From positions 1-64,000 of the forward strand of contig NW_022204091.1 in the NCBI RefSeq assembly GCF_007655135.1: DNA of 64,000 nucleotides. Reading direction: 5' to 3'. The position numbers were made by a program, and so were the translations under genes. The notes beneath the pieces are model-generated. The model ran no database searches. It saw only the letters and a list, made by a program, of their open reading frames with translations, and was not told the origin of the DNA. The stretch's first letter is position 1, and the number at the start of each line of letters is the position of its first letter. This DNA comes from Punica granatum. Its lineage: Eukaryota; Streptophyta; Magnoliopsida; Myrtales; Lythraceae. Below, one piece after another: positions 1 through 10,591 of the stretch.

Positions 1-3000
1 AACAAACTCACAAGGCCGAAGCCCGTGGAAAGCAGTAAATCCCTAGGCCGAGGCCCGTAGAAAGCAGTAAAGTCACTAGGCCGAAGCCCGTAGAAAGTAG
101 TAAAATCACTAGGTCGAGGCCCGTAAAAAGACATAAATTCACTAGGCCGAGACCCGTACGATGCAGTAAAATCACTAGACCGAAACCCGTAGAAAGCAGT
201 AAAATCACTAGGCCGAGACCCGTACGAAGCAGTAAAATCACTAGGCCGAAGCCCGTAGAAAGCGGTAAAATCACTGGGCCGAAGCCCGAAGAAAGCAGTA
301 AATCACTAGGCCGAGGCCCGTAGAAAGCAGCAAAGTCACTAGGCCGAAGCCCGTAGAAAGCAGTAAAGTCGCTAGGCCGAGGCCCGTAGAAAGCAGTAAA
401 ATCACTAGGCCGAAGCCCGTAGAAAGAAGTAAAATCACTAGGCCGAAGCCCGTAGAAAGCAGTAAAGTCCCTAGGCCGAGGCCCGTAGAAAGCAGTAAAT
501 TCACTAGGCCGAGGCCCGTAGAAAGGAGTAAATCACTCGGCCGAGGATCGTAGAAGGTAGTAAAGTCACTAGGCCGAGGTCCGTAGAAAGCAGTAAATCA
601 CTAGGTCGACGCCCGTAGAAAGCAGCAAACTCACTAGGCCGAAGCCCGTAGAAAGCAGTAAAGTCACTAGGCCGAGGATCGTAGAAAGACGTAAATTCAC
701 TAGGTCGAGACCCGTACGAAGCAGTAAAATCACTAGGCCGAAGCCCGTAGAAAGCTGTAAAATCACTAGGCCGAAGCCCGTAGAAAGCAGTAAAGTCGCT
801 AGGCCGAGGCCCGTAGAAAGCAGTAAAATCTCTAGGCCGAAGCCCGTAGAAAGATGTAAAATCACTAGGCCGAGGCCCGTAGAAAGTCGTAAATTCACTA
901 GGACGAGGCCCGTAGAAAGCAGTAAAATCACTAGGCCGAAGCCCTTAGTAAGCAGTAAAATCACTAGGCCGAAACCCGTAGAAAGCTGTAAAGTCACTAG
1001 GCCGAGGCCCGTACAAAGCAGTAAATTCACTAGGCCGAAGCCCGTAGAAAGCAGTAAAGTCACTAGGCCGAGGCCCGTAGAAAGCAGTAAAATCACTAGG
1101 CCGAAGCCCGTAGAAAGCAGTAAATCACTAGGCCGAGGTCCGTAGAAAAGCAGTAAACTCACTAGGCCGAGGCCCGTAGAAAGCAGTAAAGTTCCTAGGC
1201 CGAGGCCCGTAGAAAGCCGTAAATTCACTAGGACGAGGCCCGTAGAAAGCAGTAAAATCACTAGGCCGAAGCCCTTAGTAAGCAGTAAAATCACTAGGCC
1301 GAAGCCCGTAGAAAGCTGTAAAGTCACTAGGCCGAGGCCCGTACAAAGCAGTAAAGTCACTAGGCCGAAGCCCGTAGAAAGCAGTAAAATCACTAGGCCG
1401 AGGCCCGTAGAAAGCAGTAAAGTCACTAGGCCGAGGTCCGTAGAAAGCTGTAAATCACAAGGCCGAAGCCCGTAGAAAGCAGCAAACTCACTCGACCGAG
1501 GCCCATAGAAAGACGTAAATTCACTAGGTCGAGACCCGTACGAAGCAGTAAAATCTCTAGGCCGAAGCCCGTAGAAAGCAGTAAAATCACTAGGCCGAAG
1601 CCCGTAGAAAGCATTAAGTCGCTAGGCCGAGGCCCGTAGAAAGCAGTAAAATCACTAGGCCGAAGCCCGTAGAAAGAAGTAAAATCACTAGGCCGAGGCC
1701 CGTAGAAAGCAGTAAAGTCCCTAGGCCGAGGCCCGTAGAAAGCAGTAAAATCACTAGGCCGAGGCCCGTAGAAAGCAGTAAATCACTAGGCCGAGGCCCG
1801 TAGAAAGCAGTAAAGTGACTAGGCCGAGGTCCGTAGAAAGCAGTAAATCACTAGGCCGAAGCCCGTAGAAAGCAGCAAACTCACTAGGCCGAGGCCCGTA
1901 GAAAGCAGTAAAGTCACTAGGCCGAGGCCCGTAGAAAGCCGTAAATTCACTTGGCCGAGGCCCGTATAACGCAGTAAATCACTAGGCCGAAGCCCGTAGA
2001 AAGCAGTAAAATCACTAGGCCGAGACCCGTACGAAGCAGTAAAATCACTAGGCCGAAGCCCGTAGTATGCAGTAAAATCACTAGGCCGAAGCCCGTAGAA
2101 AGCTGTAAAGTCACTAGGCCGAGGCCCGTACAAAGCAGTAAAATCACTAGGCCGAGGCCCGTAGTAAGCAGTAAATCACTAGGTCGAGGCCCGGAGAAAG
2201 CAGTAAAGTCACTAGGCCGAGGCCCGTAGAAAGACGTAAATTCACTAGGCCGAGACCCGTACGAAGCAGTAAAATCACTAGGCCGAAGCCCGTAGAAAGC
2301 AGTAAAATCTCTAGGCCGAAGCTTGTAGAAAGCAGTAAAGTCGCTAGGCCGAGGCCTGTAGAAAGCAGTAAAATCCTAGGCCGAAGCCCGTAGAAAGATG
2401 TAAATTCACTAGGCCGAGGCCCGTAGAAAGCAGTAAAATCACTAGGCCGAGCCCCGTAGAAAGCAGTAAATCACTAGGCCGAGCCCCGTAGAAAGCAGTA
2501 AAGTTACTAGGCCGAGGTCCGTAGAAAGCAGTAAATCACTAGGCCGAGGTCCGTAGAAAAGCAGTAAACTCACTAGGCCGAGGCCCGTAGAAAGTAGTAA
2601 AGTTCCTAGGCCGAGGCCCGTAGAAAGCCGTAAAATCACTAGGACGAGGCCCGTAGAAAGAAGTAAAATCACTAGGCCGAAGCCCTTAGTAAGCAGTAAA
2701 ATCACTAGGCCGAAGCCCGTAGAAAGCTGTAAAGTCACTAGGCCGAGGCCCGTACAAAGCAGTAAATTCACTAGGCCGAAGCCCGTAGAAAGCAGTAAAG
2801 TCACTAGGCCGAGGCCCGTAGAAAGCAGTAAAATCACTAGGCCGAAGCCCGTAGAAAGCAGTAAATCACTAGGCCGAGGTCCGTAGAAAAGCAGTAAACT
2901 CACTAGGCCGAGGCCCGTAGAAAGCAGTAAAGTTCCTAGGTCAAGGCTCGTAGAAAGCCGTAAATTCACTAGGACGAGGCCCGTAGAAGCAGTAAAATCA

Positions 3001-6000
3001 CTAGGCCGAAGCCCTTAGTAAGCAGTAAAATCACTAGGCCGAAGCCCGTAGAAAGCTGTAAAGTCACTAGGCTGAGGCCCGTACAAAGCAGTAAATTCAC
3101 TAGGCCGAAGCCCGTAGAAAGCAGTAAAATCACTAGGACCAGGCCCGTAAAAAGCAGTAAATTCACTAGGCCGAGGTCCGTAGAAAGCAGTAAATCACAA
3201 GGCCGAAACCCGTAGAAAGCAGCAAACTCACTCGACCGAGGCCCATAGGAAGACGTAAATTCACTTGGCCGAGACCCGTACGAAGCAGTAAAATCTCTAG
3301 GCCGAAGCCCGTAGAAGGCAGTAAAATCTCTAGGCCGAAGCTTGTAGAAAGCAGTAAAGTCGCTAGGCCGAGGCCTGTAGAAAGCAGTAAAATCCTAGGC
3401 CGAAGTCCGTAGAAAGATGGAAATTCACTAGGCCGAGGCCCGTAGAAAGCAGTAAAATCACTAGGCCGAGCCCCGTAGAAAGCAGTAAATCACTAGGCCG
3501 AGCCCCGTAGAAAGCAGTAAAGTTACTAGGCCGAGGTCCGTAGAAACCAGTAAATCACTAGGCCGAGGTCCGTAGAAAAGCAGTAAACTCACTAGGCCGA
3601 GGCCCGTAGAAAGCAGTAAAGTTCCTAGGCCGAGGCCCGTAGGAAGTCGTAAATTCACTAGGACGAGGCCCGTAGAAAGCAGTAAAATCACTAGGCCGAA
3701 GCCCTTAGTAAGCAGTAAAATCACTAGGCCGAAACACGTAGAAAGCTGTAAAGTCACTAGGCCGAGGCCCGTACAAAGCAGTAAATCCCTAGGCCGAGGC
3801 CCGTAGAAAGCAGTAAAAGCACTAGGCCGAGGTCCGTAGAAAGCAGCAAACTCACTAGGCCGAAGCCCGTAGAAAGCAGAAAATTCACTAGGCCGAAGCC
3901 CGTAGAAAGCAGTAAAGTCACTAGGCCGAGGCCCGTAGAAAGCAGTAAAATCACTAGGCCGAAGCCCGTAGAAAGCAGTAAATCACTAGGCCGAGGTCCG
4001 TAGAAAAGCAGTAAACTCACTAGGCCGAGGCCCGTAGAAAGCAGTAAAGTTCCTAGGTCAAGGCTCGTAGAAAGCCGTAAATTCACTAGGACGAGGCCCG
4101 TAGAAAGCAGTAAAATCACTAGGCCGAAGCCCTTAGTAAGCAGTAAAATCACTAGGCCGAAGCCCGTAGAAAGCTGTAAAGTCACTAGGCTGAGGCCCGT
4201 ACAAAGCAGTAAATTCACTAGGCCGAAGCCCGTAGAAAGCAGTAAAATCACTAGGACCAGGCCCGTAAAAAGCAGTAAATTCACTAGGCCGAGGTCCGTA
4301 GAAAGCAGTAAATCACTAGGCCGAAACCCGTAGAAAGCAGCAAACTCACTCGACCGAGGCCCATAGAAAGACGTAAATTCACTTGGCCGAGACCCGTACG
4401 AAGCAGTAAAATCTCTAGGCCGAAGCCCGTAGAAAGCAGTGAAATCACTAGGCCGAAGCCCGTAGAAAGCATTAAGTCGCTAGGCCGAGGCCCGTAGAAA
4501 GCAGTAAAGTCACTAGGCCGAGGCCCGTAGAAAGCAGTAAAATCACTAGGCCGAGGCCCGTAGAAAGCAGTAAATCACTAGGCCGAGGCCCGTAGAAAGC
4601 AGTAAAGTGACTAGGCCGAGGTCCGTAGAAAGCAGTAAATCACTAGGCCGAAGCCCGTAGAAAGCAGCAAACTCACTAGGCCGAAGCCCGTAGAAAGCAG
4701 TAAAGTCACTAGGCCGAGGCCCGTAGAAAGCCGTAAATTCACTAGGCCGAGGCCCGTAGAAAGTAGTAAATCACTAGGCCGAAGCCCGTAGAAAGCAGTA
4801 AAATCACTAGGCCGAGACCCGTACGAAGCAGTAAAATCACTAGGCCGAAGCCCGTAGAAAGCAGTAAAATCACTAGGCCGAAGCCCGTAGAAAGCAGTAA
4901 AGTCACTAGGCCGAGGCCCGTAGAAAGCAGTAAAATCACTAGGCCGAGGCCCGTAGAAAGCAGTAAATCACTAGGTCGAGGCCCGGAGAAAGCAGTAAAG
5001 TCACTAGGCCGAAGCCCGTAGAAAGCAGTAAAATCACTAGGCCGAGGCCCGTAGAAAGCAGTAAAGTCACTAGGCCGAGGCCCGTAGAAAGGAGGAAATC
5101 ACTAGGCCGAGGCCCGTAGAAAGCGGTAAATCACTAGGCCGAGGCCCGTAGAAAGCGGCAAATCACTAGGCCGAGGCCCGTAGAAAGCAGTAAAATCACT
5201 AGGCCGAGGCCCGTAGAAAGCAGTAAAGTCACTAGGCCGAGGCCCGTAGAAAGCAGTAAATCACTAGGCCGCGGCCCGTAGAAAGAAGTAAAGTCACTAG
5301 GCCGAAGCCCGTAGAAAACAGTAAAATCACTAGGCCGAGGCCCGTAGAAAGCAGTAAAGTCGCTAAGCCGAGGCCAGTACAAAGCAGTAAAATCACTAGG
5401 CCGAAGCCCGTAGAAAGCTGTAAAGTCACTAGGCCGAGGCCCGTGGAAAGCAGTAAATCACTAGGCCGAGGCCCGGAGAAAGCAGTAAAGTCACTAGGCC
5501 GAATCCCGTAGAAAGCAGTAAAATCACTAGGCCGAGGCCCGTAGATAGCAGTAAATCACTAGGCCGAGGCCCGTAGAAAGCAGTAAAGTCGCTAAGCCGA
5601 GGCCAGTACAAAGCAGTAAAATCACTAGGCCGAAGCCCGTAGAAAGCTGTAAAGTCACTAGGCCGAGGCCCGTAGAAAGCAGCAAATCACTAGGCCGAGG
5701 GCCGTTGAAAGCAGTAAAATCACTATGCCGAGGCCCGTAGAAAGCATTAAAGTCACTTGGCCGAGGCCCGTAGAAAGCAGTAAATCACTAGGCCGAGGCC
5801 CGTAGAAAGAAGTAAAGTCACTAGGCCGAAGTCCGTAGAAAGCAGTAAAATCACTAGGCCGAGGCCCGTAGAAAGCAGTAAAGTCACTAGGCCGAGGCCC
5901 GTACGAAGCAGTAAATCACTAGGCCGAGGCCCGTAGAAAGCAGTAAATCACTAGGCCGAGGCCCGTAGAAAGCAGTAAAGTCGCTAAGCCGAGGCCAGTA

Positions 6001-6183
6001 CAAGCAGTAAAATCACTAGGCCGAAGCCCGTAGAAAGCTGTAAAGTCACTAGGCCGAGGCCCGTAGAAAGCAGTAAATCACTAGGCCGAGGCCCGTAGAA
6101 AGCAGTAAAGTCACTAGGCCGAAGCCCGTAGAAAGCAGTATATCACTAGGCCGAGGCCCGTAGAAAGCAGTAAATCACTAGGG
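1..6183 (-). repeat. 33-bp tandem array (about 185 units) in the 3' UTR of the host element
   Basis: The unit is about 33 bp, with 31-32 bp variants. It alternates forms containing ggccgaggcccgtagaaag and ggccgaagcccgtagaaag, joined by cagtaaa(a/g)tcacta. There are no unique spacers. Variant units recur together as higher-order blocks: the ggacgaggcccg / cccttagtaag / acaaagcag trio starts near 895, 1228, 2635, 2965, 3655 and 4085. The block with aagccgaggccagtac recurs near 5357, 5585 and 5985. Many units are 33 bp and lack stops in one frame, so long minus-strand open frames arise with an 11-residue Leu/Gly-rich repeat. I treat those as by-products. The array runs off the left edge. Confidence 0.95.
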
Positions 6184-7172
6184 TGTAGGGAAGGCAGGGG
6201 TGGACATCGATGCCAGGTGGCGTCTCAGAGGTGCCGGCAGAGGCGAATGGTGCGTTTCGGAACCAAAGTCATGCTTGTGTGATGCTAGGCGTTATTTGTC
6301 GTGGTTTGAGTGGGAGTGGAGTGGTTTTCCCCCTTTTGGGCCCTTCACTCGGTTTGGGATTGCGACCTGCTACATGGGCCAAATGCGCGTCCGTCGGGGA
6401 GAATATGCCTCTTAGGGTTCCCGACCGCACCTGCGCGCGGAGAAACGAAATTCTACAAAGGACGTTGGTCGCACTCAGTCGACGAGACTACGATGCGTAA
6501 GAGGAATCTATGTAAAGATGTATCGGGGATTGGCTATTGGTGACCGTTGGAGGGCGGTCGTGTCCCTATCAGAGAATGGCTTTTTCTGGAACGGGTAGCC
6601 CATAGAATATGTGCATAAAGGTAAAAGGAGGGATCTTATGGGATCCTACAAATCAAGGATACGTTGACTCGACCCCATTTCGAAACGGGTCTCGAGCCTG
6701 GAGAGTCAAAGAGAGTTTGCTTGCGTCGCAGGATGCCGAACCACTACTCGGTGTAGCTTCACGAGATGCGTGATGACCTAGCGGGGAATTTTTATTTGAT
6801 TTTTCTCACATGAACACTCACCTTTTGCTACGATCACCCGTTGTCTTGGGTGAGATCGCACCTCTCGAGTCTTCTGAATTTTGCCTAGACCTCTCTTTGA
6901 GGGTTTTAGACCTAGCGAGGAAGTGATTTATGCTCTCCTTTTGCCACGACTCCCCTTTGTGGGATTTTAAGTCGTGCCCCTTGTTCCCTAACTTTTGCCT
7001 AGGCCGCCTCGGAGAGGTTTTTGATCTAGCGGGAGAATTATTCTTCTTTTCTCTCAGGAAGGTTTCGTGGTGAAGAGAATGATGGGAGTCTGTGTACACA
7101 TAGAAGAATGAAAAAAGGTACTATAAAAGAAACAGACACGAGATCCGACAATTGAGATACAAACATGGGTGA
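6184..7172 (-). other. 3' UTR of the host element between integrase stop and tandem array
   Basis: No credible coding is seen. This stretch is collinear with the 3' UTR of the plus-strand element at 44350-45400. Both carry repeated ttttgcctaggc / gacctagcggg motifs, a segment around cactactcggtgtagcttcacgag, and a segment with cctacaaatcaaggatacgttgactcgacc. The sequence nearest the integrase (6826-7030) holds several stem-loops, annotated separately. Confidence 0.75.
6831..7029 (-). other. Stem-loop series in the host element 3' UTR
   Basis: Four successive inverted repeats can be paired by eye. TCACCC (6834-6839) pairs with GGGTGA (6848-6853), extended by CGATC with GATCG. CTAG (6885-6888) pairs with CTAG (6912-6915), around CCTC and GAGG. 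CACGACT (6945-6951) pairs with AGTCGTG (6970-6976). CTAGG (6999-7003) lies opposite TCTAG (7025-7029), around CCTC (7007-7010) and GAGG (7014-7017). Each stem follows a cttttgc(c/t) lead on the plus strand. The same series occurs at 16511-16658 and 44489-44762 with changed but still paired bases. Function is unknown. Confidence 0.6.
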
Positions 7173-8433
7173 TCATGGATAATATTTCTTAATGGCGTCA
7201 GCGTTGACCGGGAGCGCATTTTCAGTCCCGTCCATGTCGCTTAAAATGACGGCTCCCCCGGAGAAGGTTTCTTTGACAACAAAGGGTCCGTCGTATTTGT
7301 ACGAGAACTTTCCCCGGGAGTCCAGTGTGACGTGTAGGACTTTCCTCAAAACGAGGTCACCGAGGTTGAATTCGCGGTGACGGACTCTTGCGTTGAATGC
7401 CCGAGCCATTCTTTGCTGGTAGCACTGTCCATGGCATAGCGCTTTCAATCTCTTTTCATCAATGAAGTTTAACTGTTCATAACGCTGTTTTGCCCATTCT
7501 GCTTCTTCAAGTTCGGCTTCGGCAAGAATCCTCATGGAAGGGATTTCAACCTCAATTGGGAGGACTGCTTCCATGCCGTAGACCAAGGAATATGGGGTTG
7601 CCCCCGTGGAGGTCCGGATCGACGTTCGGTATGCCAAGAACGCGTAAGGGAGCATCTCGTGCCAATCCTTGTAATTCACCGTCATTTTCTCAATGATCTT
7701 CTTGATGTTCTTGTTCGCAGCTTCCACCGCACCGTTCATTTGCGGACGGTATGGAGTGGAGTTGCGGTGCTGAATCTTAAATTGGGCACAGAGTTCGTCG
7801 ATGACTTTATTGTTCAAGTTCTTGGCGTTATCCGTGATGATCGTCGCCAGGACCCCATACCGGGCAATGACATCGCGTCTGAGAAAACGGGCCACGGCTC
7901 TTGTAGTGACCGACGCGAGAGTGATAGCCTCGATCCATTTGGTGAAATAATCAATTGCCACCAGGATAAACGTATGTCCGTTAGATGCCTTGGGGTTGAT
8001 CGGGCCAATCACATCCATTCCCCACATTGAAAAAGGCCACGGTGCCGTCATGGGGCGTAACTCATTGGGCGGCGCTTTGATCTGATCGGCGTAAACCTGA
8101 CATCGGTGACAATGTCTGACGTGCTTCACACAATCAGTCTCCATGGTGGACCAATAGTAGCCTAAGCGCATAATCTTTTTGGCGAGCATGAGACCGTTCA
8201 TATGAGGTCCACAATTTCCTCCATGCACTTCCTCCATAAGACGTCGCGATTCGTGTTCATCGATGCACCGAAGGAGCGTGGAGTCAAAGGAACGGCGGTA
8301 AAGTATCTCGCTGCTCAGAAAATAGTGTATCGCGAGGCGTCTGAGCCTCTTTCGGTGGCGGCGATCGGCGAATGGAGGGCATTGGCCGGTTCTTAAAAAG
8401 TTCTTGATGTCTTCGTACCACGGCTTTGCCTCA
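7173..8433 (-). pseudogene. Integrase part of the host Ty3/gypsy polyprotein, separated from RNase H by an insertion
   Basis: Integrase inserts retroelement cDNA into chromosomes. Numbering from an upstream ATG that lies in the inserted LTR, the first 43 residues are antisense LTR. Genuine element sequence begins at EAKPWYEDIKNFL. An HHCC zinc finger is visible (H114, H121, C152, C155). The catalytic triad is D184 (in GMDVIGP), D245 (in IITDNAKN) and E281 (in NGAVEAAN), with exactly 35 residues between the last two, so it is a DD35E enzyme. The C-terminal part has the GDLVLRKV and YDGPFVV motifs of the plant gypsy integrase tail and ends ALPVNADAIKKYYP. The domain itself is uninterrupted and its catalytic residues are intact. 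It has lost its connection to RT/RNase H because the LARD-like element begins at 8434. Confidence 0.93.
8429..8433. repeat. Target-site duplication CCTCA, left copy
   Basis: CCTCA lies directly before the LTR end TGTACGG at 8434 and matches 25045-25049 exactly. Five bases is the usual Ty3/gypsy duplication length. Confidence 0.93.
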
Positions 8434-9580
8434 TGTACGGACCCGAATGTGGACTCTCGTCGGGCCCGCATTGCGCGCTTTTGGATCGCGCGGCTTGGGA
8501 GTGTCCACCTTCCCGTGGGGACGCTTGACGGACACGCGTGAGAGAAGGAGTCGCCACTTATCATTTTACGACCCGAAGGTCGAGGGCGGATAAGTTACCC
8601 GGGTCTAGGGGTATGGAACACCTAGTTGTTGTTAAGGCATTGGTCTGTGCGGAACTGAAAAGTCCGTGTTCGGGGGTTCATGTTACGTGCGGGCCTATCT
8701 CCCGCACGCCCTTTCGGTACTCTGGTTTGCTAGGCTTGCATGTTTTATTATTTACCGCGTGGATTAAGTTGCGCTCGGCTCGCACGTTTTGACACCGTAA
8801 ACTCGATGAATTAAACGATGTCGGTTGAGAAGCCGAGAGAGAAGTAAATCTGTGTGTCAGGGAATTGGTTCACAATCTTGCGTTACAATTCATCGAACCA
8901 TGGAGGTTGAATCCCTGCGTGAACCAAAACCGCGAGATCTTGGATTTACTTGTGTCTGGGCAAGCATTAGACCGATTCGATTAATTCGACTCTCGGACCG
9001 TTCGCTCACCGATTGGAATTCTTACAGAATAAATGTACAAAATAAAATCCGTACAATGCTCTCGAAAACAATAAATACAAATTACAAAAGGGTCGAATTC
9101 CAGTCGTTTCGCGTTCGGTTATTATTCCACTCTAACTCACCGTGAGTTTAGGGAAAAGACCGAAGAACTGAAATTCAATGGACGCTCTCACTGAATAGGG
9201 CGTTGGACCCTGTGAGTGTTGATTAGGGTGTTGAACCCTGTGCTCGATGATTAGGGCGTTGAACCCTAATATTATTCGGCCTAGGGATCAGGCTCGACCC
9301 ACATGGCAAACAGGTGCGGAAAGATAACACGCAACATGTTAATAATAGACAAGGTGTTTGTTATTATCGAGTGTACGTGTTTTAACAAGTTGTTAATCCG
9401 GGGTATTTTGGCATGCAAATCCTACCCTAGACAAACAAGCACGTGCCAACGTTTTAGCATTCGGCTTTGTTTTGAGAACTTGACAAAGAGAGTCAAATCT
9501 CGTGTGTGTGGATTGCTTTTACAGTTGTTCTGTATTGTGATACTGAATTTCCACTGAATTAGCCAAACTCATGTTTTGAC

Positions 9581-9599
9581 TCTAGATTTGGAATCTAGA
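9581..9599. other. Palindrome in the 3' LTR with a compensated partner in the 5' LTR
   Basis: TCTAGATT-tgg-AATCTAGA forms an 8-bp perfect stem. In the other LTR (20893-20911) the sequence is TCTAAATT-tgg-AATTTAGA, so both arms differ and pairing is kept. Confidence 0.7.
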
Positions 9600-10557
9600 A
9601 TTCCTCCTAACCATTATCTAGTGTTTGGTTAGGTCGAGTGAAAGGTTAATCAGTATTTTGCATGTTTTCTGACAGAGATAACTGTTCTAGTTACCCGAGT
9701 CTATGTTAGGATGACAGAAACTCATCAGTTAGATAAGAAAGGCTATGCAGATGAACCTACACCTGAACAGGTAGCCCATTCTTAGCCCGTACTGTAGTGT
9801 TTCTGTCATGCTAACCCTAAGGGTGTCGCTAAATTGTGAAAAGACGATTTTGCCCTTTATTTGAAAATTGTTTTCAGAAAAGGGGAAACATCGTAGTGCG
9901 GGCCACCTCGGCCTGTAGCCGGTGTCGACCAATTCCCTGGATCGTCCAAGGTTGTGCAAGAACCCCGAAAAAGCCAAAGAACTGGTCGATCTGCCCGGAA
10001 GTGATCTAGAAAGATCTTCTGTATCCTGACCTGAGCTACCTGGAATCAGGTAAAAACTCAAGTTGAGACACAAAAGCCCTTCTCAGACGTCCATGCTACA
10101 TCGGACCGCGCGTTTCGGGTTTTGAAATTGATAAGTTTGAAAAGGGCACCAACGTCATTTGACAACTCATCGACGCGAGTTATCAGTTAATGGCCAATTC
10201 GTGTAAACCTTATCAGTGTGAAGTGGGTTTAATCATGTGAGCGTCCCGATTAACCTGTTTGTGGGATTAATGCTTAAGGGATGTGCCGAATGCATTAATT
10301 GTGAAAACGATTCGCGACTCGAAGACCAAGACGATTCCATAAGGATCGAGGATAATTTGGTCCAATGACCGAAACTACCCTCGTAACCGAATGGACCCGA
10401 ATGAGTCATCGATACCCGAATCCAGGCATGCTTTGTTTTGAAAAGACATTTTCATGCGATATTGTGACGATAATGTAAATTGCAAATTACACGAAAGCCG
10501 AGAACGGACTCAAAACGGGAAGAGGAAGCCTCATGCAACCCGTACGAGTCTAAGAGG

Positions 10558-10591
10558 CTCTCGGTTACTTCTCCTTGGAGATAGCCGAGAG
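10558..10591 (-). other. LTR stem-loop, LARD 3' LTR
   Basis: CTCTCGG (10558-10564) pairs with CCGAGAG (10585-10591). Inside it CTCC (10571-10574) pairs with GGAG (10577-10580). It repeats at 21871-21904 and at 42469-42502 (other strand), and related stem-loops occur in the other LTR families of this window. Confidence 0.6.

Noticed and set aside
1..6183. CRISPR-like array of ~33-bp repeats
   Set aside because: The repeats are directly adjacent with no unique spacers, in plant retrotransposon DNA.
7192..8396. Plus-strand frames across the integrase gene
   Set aside because: They are antisense shadows of the DD35E integrase.
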